NCBI GenBank assembly: GCA_040752675.1
Contig: JBFMGF010000093.1
Location: 1-34,154, forward strand
Length of the DNA: 34,154 nt
Direction of reading: 5' to 3'
DNA from: Acidobacteriota bacterium
Lineage (GTDB): Bacteria; Acidobacteriota; Polarisedimenticolia; JBFMGF01
The notes below the pieces were generated by a model that made no database searches, was not told where the DNA came from, and saw only the letters and a program-made list of their open reading frames with translations. Positions 18,189-25,138 of this stretch are shown here, piece after piece (the stretch's first letter is position 1; each line of letters starts with the position of its first letter). Both the position numbers and the translations under genes were made by a program.

Positions 18189-19586
18189 TCAATGTGCAGA
18201 GCCTCCGACGACGATACCAGGAACCCTGATAGTCGGTTGTGCGTTGGTGACCGGAGAGGATTGTCCCCCCTTTCCGCAGGTTCCACTCTGGAAACCCATG
18301 TCGTTACCTACGGCATCTATCTTGTTCAGTATCTCTGGACCATTTCCCGTAAGGATGGCATCCCTGATCGGCTCACAGACTTTTCCATCCCTGATCATGT
18401 AAGCTTCGCTACAGTGAAAGACGAAATTTCCAGAGATCGTATCCACTTCGCCACCTCCCATATCTGCAACGAAAATTCCTTCCTTCACCTGCGCGATGAT
18501 CTGCTTCGGATCCATCGTTCCCGGAGCTATGTAAGTGTTCCTCATCCTGGGTATGGGAAGGTGCCTGTAGCTTTCCCTTCTCCCGTTACCCGTAGGCAGC
18601 ATCTTCATCTTCTTTGCCGTCTTCTTCGAATGCAGAAACCCTTTGAGGATTCCGTTTTCTATCAGCACGATCTTTTGAGCTGGGATTCCCTCCTCATCGA
18701 ATTTGGAAGAGCCTCTAAGATTTGGCATGGTTCCGTCGTCAACGACCGTGATCATCCCGGCGGCAACCTTCTGACCCAGCTTTCCGGAGTAAACCGAAAG
18801 CCCCTTTTCGATGAAGTCGGCTTCGAGACCGTGCCCGCATGCCTCATGGATCATTGTTCCCCCGGCCTTTGAGGAAATAACGACGGTGAATGTTCCGGCA
18901 GGAGCTGGTCCCGCTTCGAACTGCACGACTGCGATCCTCGCCGCCTCCGTTGCGACATCTTCAGGCTTGATTTGATCAAAGATCTCAAAACCGGATGTCC
19001 GGGATGCCGTTTCCCATCCGCTTCTTATCATGTCATCCTTCCTGCCTACCGCGAGAACAGCAAGAGAAACTATAGTTATCGTATCATGCGAGAGAAGTCC
19101 TTCCGAATCGGCTACTATAAAATCTTTCACGGAATCGATATACTGCGCTGTTACCTGGACAATCCTGTTGCTATAGGCACGCGCTGCCGAATCGGCTCTT
19201 TTCAATATCTCCACTTTTTTCTCGATTGGAACCTGCATGGGATTGATCTGAACAGGGGAGATCTCCTGACGAGGAACAAATTTCAATAGAGGGATAGTCC
19301 CTTTGCCGGAACTTTCTACATCGCTTATGAGTTTCCGGGTAAGGTACATGATGCTTTCGAAGTCTGTTTCATTTCCATTGGCGAAATAGGTAGTGTCATC
19401 TTTAATGATCCGCAGCGCTACCCCTCCCTCAATCCCCCCAGTGGCATCATCAAGCTCGCCTCCATCATAGGTGAGATACGTACACTCTCTCCTCTCCATG
19501 TAGATCTCGGCGAAATCCCGGCCCCGTGCCATGAGAGATAGGATCTCACCAAGCTCTTCGAAATGAATCATCTTATTTTGATTCAT
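18189..19586 (-). CDS. tldD: TldD metalloprotease
   Basis: 465 residues. This is the catalytic subunit of the TldD/TldE protease. The zinc site HEACGHGLEAD is at 247-257 (His247, Glu248, His252), and Cys437 in GTCGKGGQS matches the third zinc ligand of the family. Also seen: GSSKFDEEGIPAQKIVLIENGILKGFLHS, YIAPGTMDPKQII, and GNFVFHCSEAYMIRDG. pmbA follows at once, so the two subunits are coupled. No peptide precursor of a modified natural product was seen nearby, so a general peptide-clearing role is likely. Shine-Dalgarno is weak; a second ATG 15 bases inside is possible. Confidence 0.96.
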   Translation of the reverse strand: MNQNKMIHFEELGEILSLMARGRDFAEIYMERRECTYLTYDGGELDDATGGIEGGVALRIIKDDTTYFANGNETDFESIMYLTRKLISDVESSGKGTIPLLKFVPRQEISPVQINPMQVPIEKKVEILKRADSAARAYSNRIVQVTAQYIDSVKDFIVADSEGLLSHDTITIVSLAVLAVGRKDDMIRSGWETASRTSGFEIFDQIKPEDVATEAARIAVVQFEAGPAPAGTFTVVISSKAGGTMIHEACGHGLEADFIEKGLSVYSGKLGQKVAAGMITVVDDGTMPNLRGSSKFDEEGIPAQKIVLIENGILKGFLHSKKTAKKMKMLPTGNGRRESYRHLPIPRMRNTYIAPGTMDPKQIIAQVKEGIFVADMGGGEVDTISGNFVFHCSEAYMIRDGKVCEPIRDAILTGNGPEILNKIDAVGNDMGFQSGTCGKGGQSSPVTNAQPTIRVPGIVVGGSAH

Positions 19587-19648
19587 ATCTTTTTTGATTT
19601 TACAAGAAACGGCTTACAGAAGGACTGCTGCGATCTTCTACGATTATT

Positions 19649-20287
19649 TCATATGAAATCGGATAGAAGCTTTGCCTGAAGATTCCTGGTCTGTAGTTCC
19701 ACCTCCCCAAAAGGGCAATCGGTATTGATGAGATAATCGGCATATCCAATCTTCTCGTCCATTGGCATCTGTGAGTTTATCCTCGCCAGAGCTTCCTCGC
19801 GGCTCGTCCCATCCCGTTCCACGATCCTCTTGATCTGAGTATCACGAGAGCAATGGACGACGATGAGTCTGTCATAACTCGTGTAGAAGCCTGTTTCAAC
19901 AAGGAGCGCCGCTTCAGTAATTACTATCCTTTTGTTCCTCTCGGCGATCTCCTTTTTGAGTATCTCGGATATGTATCTTGCCGTCAGGATCTCCAGTTCT
20001 TCTCGGACCAGAGGGTGAATGATGGCGTTAAGATAGGCAAGAGCCAGCTTATCTTTAAAGACGATGTCGGCCAATTTCTTGCGATCGATCTTCCCGCTCT
20101 CAATGATTGAATTGCCGAATGTTTCGATGACTTTGCAGAAAGCTCTTCCATCCGGCTCTATAAGTCTGTGGGCGATTGCATCAGCATCGATCACGAAGAT
20201 TCCGAGTGAGGAGAGAATTTTTGACACGGTGCTCTTCCCGGAAGCGATCCCGCCCGTTAATCCCACCTCCAGGAATCCCCTTTTCAT
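19649..20287 (-). CDS. coaE: Dephospho-CoA kinase
   Basis: 212 residues, normal length. It phosphorylates the 3' hydroxyl of dephospho-CoA, the last step of CoA synthesis. Marks: P-loop GGIASGKST (12-20), VIDADAIAHRLIEPD, HPLVREEL, ITEAALLVETGFYTSYDRLIVVHCSRD and R-rich RIVERDGTSREEALARI. A perfect 14-bp palindrome (19646-19659) overlaps its stop codon, probably by chance. It lies between folD and tldD on the same strand (gaps 87 and 62 bases), probably one operon. It complements the panBCD genes 3 kb away. Confidence 0.97.
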   Translation of the reverse strand: MKRGFLEVGLTGGIASGKSTVSKILSSLGIFVIDADAIAHRLIEPDGRAFCKVIETFGNSIIESGKIDRKKLADIVFKDKLALAYLNAIIHPLVREELEILTARYISEILKKEIAERNKRIVITEAALLVETGFYTSYDRLIVVHCSRDTQIKRIVERDGTSREEALARINSQMPMDEKIGYADYLINTDCPFGEVELQTRNLQAKLLSDFI

Positions 20288-20374
20288 CTCGATCCTTCTT
20301 CTCCCTTCTTATTCTTTTCAGCTTTCCATTTTTGATTTAAAAAAACTTTATGCAAACAATTTTACTCCTGAATT

Positions 20375-21304
20375 CTATCCTGAGATGCCTGATTTTAGCT
20401 TAGTGGATTCAATAGTGTTCTTCAACAGCATGGCGATGGTGAGAGGGCCGACTCCGCCCGGGACTGGCGTCAGATATCCTGCCTTTGCCTGTGCCTGAAG
20501 GGGATGAACATCTCCGACGATCGTTGATCCTCTCTCACGTACCTGCTTCAACCTCTCTTCACTCTCGCCGAAGAGTTCTTTCACTTCATTTTCGTCGGTG
20601 ACCCTGTTAATCCCTACATCAACAACTACGGCACCCTCCTTGATATAATCGCCGGTCACCATGGCCTTCTTTCCGATAGCAGCAACCAGAATATCGCCGG
20701 TAGCCGCCACAGCCGGCAGATTCTGAGTTCTGGAATGGCAGACGGTCACGGTGGCATGCTCTCTCAGAAGGAGAATAGCCATCGGTTTCCCAACGATGTT
20801 GCTCCTGCCAAGGACGACGGCATGCTTTCCCTTCATGGGAATCTCATACCATTTGAGAAGCTCGATGATGCCTGCCGGCGTGCAGGGGAGAAATCCATTA
20901 AGACCGATTAGTAATCTCCCCGCATTCACGGGATGAAAGCCATCCACATCCTTGTCAGGATCGATGCTCATGATGACACTGTGCTCGTCGAGATGATTCG
21001 GAAGCGGAAGCTGGACTAGAATACCATGCACATTCCTGTCTTTGTTCAATCGCGTGACTGTAGAGAGCAATGTCTCCATTGACGTATCCTTTGGCATCCG
21101 GATGACTTCGGAGCTCATACCAGCCTGTTGGGTTGCCTTTTCCTTGTTTCTGACGTAGATCTGCGATGCAGGGTTCTCGCCTACGAGGATGACTGAAAGC
21201 TTTGGGACGATCCCTCTAGTCTCCCTTAAGTACCGGGCCTCTTCACTCACTTCTGCTCTGATCTTTTCCGCTACCGTCGTCCCATCCAGAATCTTTGCTC
21301 CCAT
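20375..21304 (-). CDS. folD: Methylenetetrahydrofolate dehydrogenase / cyclohydrolase
   Basis: 309 residues; most family members are about 280-300, and here the tail is slightly longer. It interconverts methylene-, methenyl- and formyl-tetrahydrofolate with NADP. Marks: SQIYVRNKEKA with catalytic Lys54, LVQLPLPNHLDE, DKDVDGFHPVNAGRL, CTPAGIIELL, the NADP loop VLGRSNIVGKPMA, CHSRTQNL, and TPVPGGVGPLTIAMLL. AGGAAA precedes the ATG. It supplies methylene-THF, the cofactor of PanB. It heads the folD-coaE-tldD-pmbA run. Confidence 0.98.
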   Translation of the reverse strand: MGAKILDGTTVAEKIRAEVSEEARYLRETRGIVPKLSVILVGENPASQIYVRNKEKATQQAGMSSEVIRMPKDTSMETLLSTVTRLNKDRNVHGILVQLPLPNHLDEHSVIMSIDPDKDVDGFHPVNAGRLLIGLNGFLPCTPAGIIELLKWYEIPMKGKHAVVLGRSNIVGKPMAILLLREHATVTVCHSRTQNLPAVAATGDILVAAIGKKAMVTGDYIKEGAVVVDVGINRVTDENEVKELFGESEERLKQVRERGSTIVGDVHPLQAQAKAGYLTPVPGGVGPLTIAMLLKNTIESTKLKSGISG

Positions 21305-21432
21305 ATTTTTTCCTGAAAATCGTTTTTAATCGCTTTTATTCTACTACTTTTGCTCTTCGGGCGTCCCAGTAAATATAGATTGAATCGATGATCATGATCC
21401 TCATCCATCGAGATGAGCTATATGCCTGCAGC

Positions 21433-21456
21433 ACTTTCATGAGTCAATGAAAAAGT
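21433..21456 (-). other. Imperfect stem-loop after the waaF-like gene
   Basis: ACTTTCAT (21433-21440) can pair with ATGAAAAAGT (21447-21456) with two bulged bases, leaving a 6-base loop. It ends 3 bases from the waaF-like stop. There is no clear T-run, so it is only a weak candidate terminator or 3' stabiliser. Confidence 0.25.
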
Positions 21457-21458
21457 TC

Positions 21459-22589
21459 TTAAGCTTTGAACGCAGCAGCCTGCGATCCCGGGAAACTTCT
21501 CGATAACAGCAGAGCAGAAGCTTCGAAGACCTCGTCAACGGAGATCTCTTCGATGCAGTAAGGCCTTCCAGAGGGAGCCGGACTGCATTCTTTGAAGAAA
21601 TCCTGCCTGCATGGGGCACAGGAAAACTTCTTGGTGATGGCTAAATACCGGGGAGCGTCTACAAATGGAGCCGTCTTTTCGGGAATCCCCGGACCGAAGA
21701 TGGCAACAACGGGAGCGCCCACAGCGGCGGCGACATGCATCGGCCCGCTGTCGTTCCCGATGAAAAGCGAGCTCTTCTCGAGCAAAGCGCCGAACTCTTT
21801 AATGGAGATCTTCCCGGTCAGGTCCAGCGCTTTTGATCCGGTTGTCATCTTTGCCAGAATCTTTCCCGTTCCCTCTCGATCAACATTGCCTCCAGTGAGA
21901 ACGATGCGGGCGCCGAGACGTTCATTAAGCCTGTCAGCAAGCTCTGCAAATCGCTCGTAATGCCACCGTCTTTCCGGCTTCGAGGCTCCAGGGTTAATGA
22001 CAACCACGGGGAATGCATCTTTCCCGGGCAAGCCTTCCTTGCCGAGGATCTCCGAAGCCTTCTTTCTCTCTTCCTCTCCGAAATGGAAGTAAAGGTTTTT
22101 GTCCTTTATGTCGCATCCGATGAATCGGGCGATATCGAGAAAGTACTCGACGTGGTGTTTCATTCTTGCTTCGGTCGTCTCATGGATCTTGTGGGAGAGG
22201 AAAAAACCTCTCCGGTCGGTGTCGTAACCCACGCGCAGAGGTACCCCTGCAAGAAAGGAGAGGAAAGCCGCCTCGAAGGCTTTCTGGAAGAGGATGGCAA
22301 GGTCGAACTTCCGTTCTTTCAGTTCCTGGATCAATCTCCACCTACCCGTCAATCCCCTGTGCATCCCGAGGTTGTCGTATTCGATAAGCTCATCGTAGAA
22401 CGGGTTTCCCTTCAAAGTCTCCACGACCCAGCTCCTGGCAAGGATTGATACCTTCGCATTGCTGAAATGTTCTCGAATGCTCCGCATGGCAGGGGAAATC
22501 ATGACAACATCGCCGATCCAGTTATTCACCCGTATGAGAATCATCTTGATCCTTGCGGGATCGAATTTTTCTACATCTTTTATCTGCAT
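21459..22589 (-). CDS. waaF: Lipopolysaccharide heptosyltransferase II-like, GT9 family
   Basis: 376 residues from the chosen ATG. GT9 glycosyltransferases move heptose from ADP-heptose to the LPS inner core at the cytoplasmic face of the inner membrane. Marks: ILIRVNNWIGDVVMISPAM, GVPLRVGYDTDRRGFFLSH, VVINPGASKPERRWHYERFAELADRL split across the second Rossmann domain, and GNDSGPMHVAAAVGAPVVAIFGP. A C-terminal Cys group (CAPCRQDFFKEC) is present. The start overlaps the upstream GT9 gene by 10 bases; an internal ATG at 22544 would match the usual family opening more closely and cannot be excluded. The long upstream extension to 22694 is not credible. The WaaF-versus-WaaC call rests on the NWIGD opening. 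Confidence 0.88.
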   Translation of the reverse strand: MQIKDVEKFDPARIKMILIRVNNWIGDVVMISPAMRSIREHFSNAKVSILARSWVVETLKGNPFYDELIEYDNLGMHRGLTGRWRLIQELKERKFDLAILFQKAFEAAFLSFLAGVPLRVGYDTDRRGFFLSHKIHETTEARMKHHVEYFLDIARFIGCDIKDKNLYFHFGEEERKKASEILGKEGLPGKDAFPVVVINPGASKPERRWHYERFAELADRLNERLGARIVLTGGNVDREGTGKILAKMTTGSKALDLTGKISIKEFGALLEKSSLFIGNDSGPMHVAAAVGAPVVAIFGPGIPEKTAPFVDAPRYLAITKKFSCAPCRQDFFKECSPAPSGRPYCIEEISVDEVFEASALLLSRSFPGSQAAAFKA

Positions 22590-23803
22590 TTCATTTCTTT
22601 GATGAAATCTTGAGTTTCTTTGAAGACGACTTCCGGTGTCAGGTTTTCGAAGCATGTTCCTTTCCGGCAGCTTCTCTTCCGGCAGGGGGAGCATGCAATC
22701 GCATCATCGTGCACGACTCTATAATGCTCTCCCCATGGAGCATTTATGACCGGGTCTGTCGGGCCGTAAAGAACTACGCATGGAGTCCTTACAGCGCAGG
22801 AGATGTGCATGGCTCCAGTATCCCCGCCGATGAAGAGATGGCATCTTCGTATCAACTCGGCAAGCTGTTTGAGGGAGGTTTCCGGCGCTATGCGGATCCT
22901 TTCCTGCAAGGAAGGAGAAAACCAGATCGAAGCTTTTGCTTTCCTGGCGATTTCCTGACACTCATCCATCTCTCCCGGACCCCATGCCAGGATCAGAGCG
23001 AATTCAGTGTTCTTCACAAGCATTCCTGCCAGTGATGCATAATTATCTGCGTCCCACTTCTTGTAAGCCTGTCTCCTGCTTGCTCCAGGATAGACGATGA
23101 TTCTTTTATTGTCCTCGAGATTCTCGCGCTTCAGGAAACAATCGATGTAGATCCTATCCTCATCCGATACTACAATCTCAGCCTGTATTTCAAATTTTCC
23201 TTTATTCCTGCTTTCTTCCTTTATCTCACTCCTTATCTTGTCCTTAATCATTTCCTTCTCATCGCCAGCCATACTATCCTTCATCACGCTCGGCTTATTC
23301 CCTTTCATCTCTCCCGCTTCGATGCCAAAGTGTCTCAGGAGGGTGAAGTTTCTTTCCATCCGGCTGACCCTCTTCTGCCTCAGCGACATCCTGATGTTGT
23401 TGAAGAGGAAGTTGAATTCTCTCGAATATCTCGCAGTGTACCCGATCCTCTCGGCGGCTCCAGTTGCCAGGGAAATGATCCCGCTCTTGATCGAGGAGTG
23501 AAAATCTACAACAGTGTCGAACTTCTTTCTTCTCAACCCGGACAGGAATTTTGAAATCTCCGAAACCACTTCAGGAAGTTTAAAAGGATTCTTCAGAAGT
23601 TGAGCCCATCTCTGCCTCTCGGCGAGTATGATTTCGTCCAGATCGGGATTTCCGAGGAGGATTTCCAGAGATTTCTCCTCGACAGCCCAGGCGATCCATG
23701 CTGCCGGGAATCTCTTCCTGATGAGATGAAGCGAGGGAAGGGTCCTCACAACATCCCCGATAGCTCCCAGCCTCACGATCAATATTTTCGGTCGGCACTC
23801 CAT
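22580..23803 (-). CDS. waaC: Lipopolysaccharide heptosyltransferase I-like, GT9 family
   Basis: 407 residues, longer than the usual 320-350. Marks: ILIVRLGAIGDVVRTLPSL, AAWIAWAVEE, AERIGYTARYSREFNFLFNN, VYPGASRRQAYKKWDADNYASLA, FIGGDTGAMHISCAVRTPCVVLYGPTDP. The GAIGD opening and AxWxxE pattern favour WaaC, which adds the first heptose to Kdo2-lipid A. The extra length is a charged Lys/Glu-rich insert at about 163-213 between the two Rossmann domains. The C-terminus has a CxxC...C...C group (Cys371, 374, 379, 384). No Shine-Dalgarno is present; a perfect TATAAT lies 8 bases before the ATG, hinting at a leaderless message. The exact sugar acceptor is inferred. Confidence 0.85.
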   Translation of the reverse strand: MECRPKILIVRLGAIGDVVRTLPSLHLIRKRFPAAWIAWAVEEKSLEILLGNPDLDEIILAERQRWAQLLKNPFKLPEVVSEISKFLSGLRRKKFDTVVDFHSSIKSGIISLATGAAERIGYTARYSREFNFLFNNIRMSLRQKRVSRMERNFTLLRHFGIEAGEMKGNKPSVMKDSMAGDEKEMIKDKIRSEIKEESRNKGKFEIQAEIVVSDEDRIYIDCFLKRENLEDNKRIIVYPGASRRQAYKKWDADNYASLAGMLVKNTEFALILAWGPGEMDECQEIARKAKASIWFSPSLQERIRIAPETSLKQLAELIRRCHLFIGGDTGAMHISCAVRTPCVVLYGPTDPVINAPWGEHYRVVHDDAIACSPCRKRSCRKGTCFENLTPEVVFKETQDFIKEMKCR

Positions 23804-23811
23804 TTTTTAAA

Positions 23812-23817
23812 ATTATA
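23812..23817 (-). promoter_or_regulatory. TATAAT -10 box close to the waaC-like start
   Basis: A perfect TATAAT on the minus strand ends 8 bases before the ATG at 23803. No good -35 is found at 17 bases; TTGTCA at 23840-23845 is 22 bases away. If active, the mRNA would start at or next to the start codon. Confidence 0.35.
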
Positions 23818-23893
23818 TATCATATTTGAACAGAAGTTTTGACAATCAGGGGGATAATCTGTTATAAATCAGCCTGAATAAAGGAAATGTGAC

Positions 23894-24067
23894 ATGGCCA
23901 TTGACGAGAGGCTCCTCGAGATCCTTGCTTGTCCGGTCTGCAAGACGGCTGTCAAGCCCAAGGAGGATGGAAGCGGACTCAAGTGTATCCAGTGCAAGCG
24001 CGTCTATCCAGTGCGCGATGATATACCCATCATGCTCATCGATGAGGCAATAGTAGAAGAGGAATGA
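23894..24067 (+). CDS. Trm112/YcaR-like (UPF0434) zinc-ribbon protein
   Basis: A 57-residue protein starting MAIDERLLEILACPVC. Cys13, Cys16, Cys31 and Cys34 form a CPVC...CIQC zinc ribbon, followed by YPVRDDIPIML, the standard Trm112p/UPF0434 ending. In E. coli the relative ycaR lies beside lpxK and kdsB, so an LPS neighbourhood is usual; its biochemical role there is not settled. AAAGGA lies 8 bases before the ATG. The stop is one base from the start of the heptose kinase gene, so the two are translationally coupled. Confidence 0.93.
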   Translation: MAIDERLLEILACPVCKTAVKPKEDGSGLKCIQCKRVYPVRDDIPIMLIDEAIVEEE

Positions 24068-24068
24068 G

Positions 24069-25058
24069 ATGAACGAGATTTCAAAGTCGCGTGCCAATGA
24101 GATCATCTCTGCCTTTCAGGGGAAGACTATCATCATCATCGGCGACATAATGCTGGATCGATACATCTGGGGAAGCGTGAGCAGGATCTCTCCGGAGGCT
24201 CCGGTACCCGTCGTGAAACTGAGCCGGGAGACGGCTCTGCTTGGAGGAGCGGGCAACGTTGTTTCCAACATCGCTTCACTTGGAGGCAAAGCTTCCTGCT
24301 TCTCAGTCATCGGTGATGACCATGCGGGAAAGGAGATCGTAAGGAAGCTCAAAAACATCGGGACGGATACTGATGGTCTCTTCGAGGATCATTCTCGCAA
24401 GACGACTATGAAGACGCGCGTCATTGCTCACAGTCAGCAGGTCGTCAGGATCGACCGGGAAATGGATCAGCCTCTCTCCAATGCCCTGGAGGCGAGGATG
24501 ATAAAGAAAATCATCCAAAGGCTGGAAAAGTCCTGTTCATGTCTCATCATCTCCGACTACGACAAGGGAGTTATCACGAAGAGATTGTTGCGCAAAGTAC
24601 TTCCGGTCGCCTGGAGGGCCAGGATCCCGGTGGCAATTGATCCCAAGCTGACCAATTTCCCTCATTACAAACCTGCCTCGATCATCACACCCAATCTGCT
24701 GGAGGCTTCCCGGGTGACGGCCATCGAATTCAAGAATAATCAAGACATCCTGAAGGCAGGCAATAAAATCATGAGAGAAAACCGATGCCGAGGCGTACTC
24801 ATCACCATGGGAGAGAAAGGGATGCTCCTGTTCCAGAAAGGGGGAAAGCCCATCCAGATCCCGACCGTGGCAAAAGAGGTTTACGACGTGACAGGAGCGG
24901 GGGATACCGTCATATCGGCAATTGCACTATCCCTTGCTTCAGGTGCATCCCTCATGGAAGCTTCCATCATCGCCAACCATGCGGCGGGCATCGTTGTCGG
25001 GAAGATTGGAACCGCCATGGTCCATCCCGAAGAACTCCTCGAGTCATTATCCGTCTGA
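24069..25058 (+). CDS. rfaE1: D-glycero-beta-D-manno-heptose-7-phosphate kinase (RfaE domain I)
   Basis: 329 residues, PfkB-type sugar kinase. It phosphorylates heptose-7-P at C1 on the way to ADP-heptose, the donor for the two GT9 enzymes encoded just across the gap. Marks: IIIIGDIMLDRYIWGSVSRISPEAPVP split at the start (very typical of RfaE), LGGAGNVVSNIASLGG, ISDYDKGVIT, DPKL, and the ATP/catalytic loop DVTGAGDT (273-280, catalytic Asp279). The adenylyltransferase half of the bifunctional HldE is absent, so rfaE2, gmhA, gmhB and hldD must be elsewhere. AGAGGAA lies before the ATG. Confidence 0.96.
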   Translation: MNEISKSRANEIISAFQGKTIIIIGDIMLDRYIWGSVSRISPEAPVPVVKLSRETALLGGAGNVVSNIASLGGKASCFSVIGDDHAGKEIVRKLKNIGTDTDGLFEDHSRKTTMKTRVIAHSQQVVRIDREMDQPLSNALEARMIKKIIQRLEKSCSCLIISDYDKGVITKRLLRKVLPVAWRARIPVAIDPKLTNFPHYKPASIITPNLLEASRVTAIEFKNNQDILKAGNKIMRENRCRGVLITMGEKGMLLFQKGGKPIQIPTVAKEVYDVTGAGDTVISAIALSLASGASLMEASIIANHAAGIVVGKIGTAMVHPEELLESLSV

Positions 25059-25138
25059 ATTTATCTTGACTTGATTTATCACAGGGATTAATTTATAGAT
25101 GAAAAATATCTCGCAGTTGTAAATGACTGGAGAATGTG

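Noticed and set aside
18185-18286. Long N-terminal extension of pmbA.
   Set aside because: It lies within the 3' end of tldD and is an out-of-frame reading of it; the ATG 4 bases after the tldD stop gives the normal family start.
19646-19659. Perfect 14-bp palindrome ATTTCATATGAAAT over the coaE stop.
   Set aside because: Single copy, AT-rich, located at a gene end rather than in a promoter; likely chance.
22590-22694. Long N-terminal extension of the waaF-like gene.
   Set aside because: It is an out-of-frame reading of the upstream GT9 gene, with no recognisable content.
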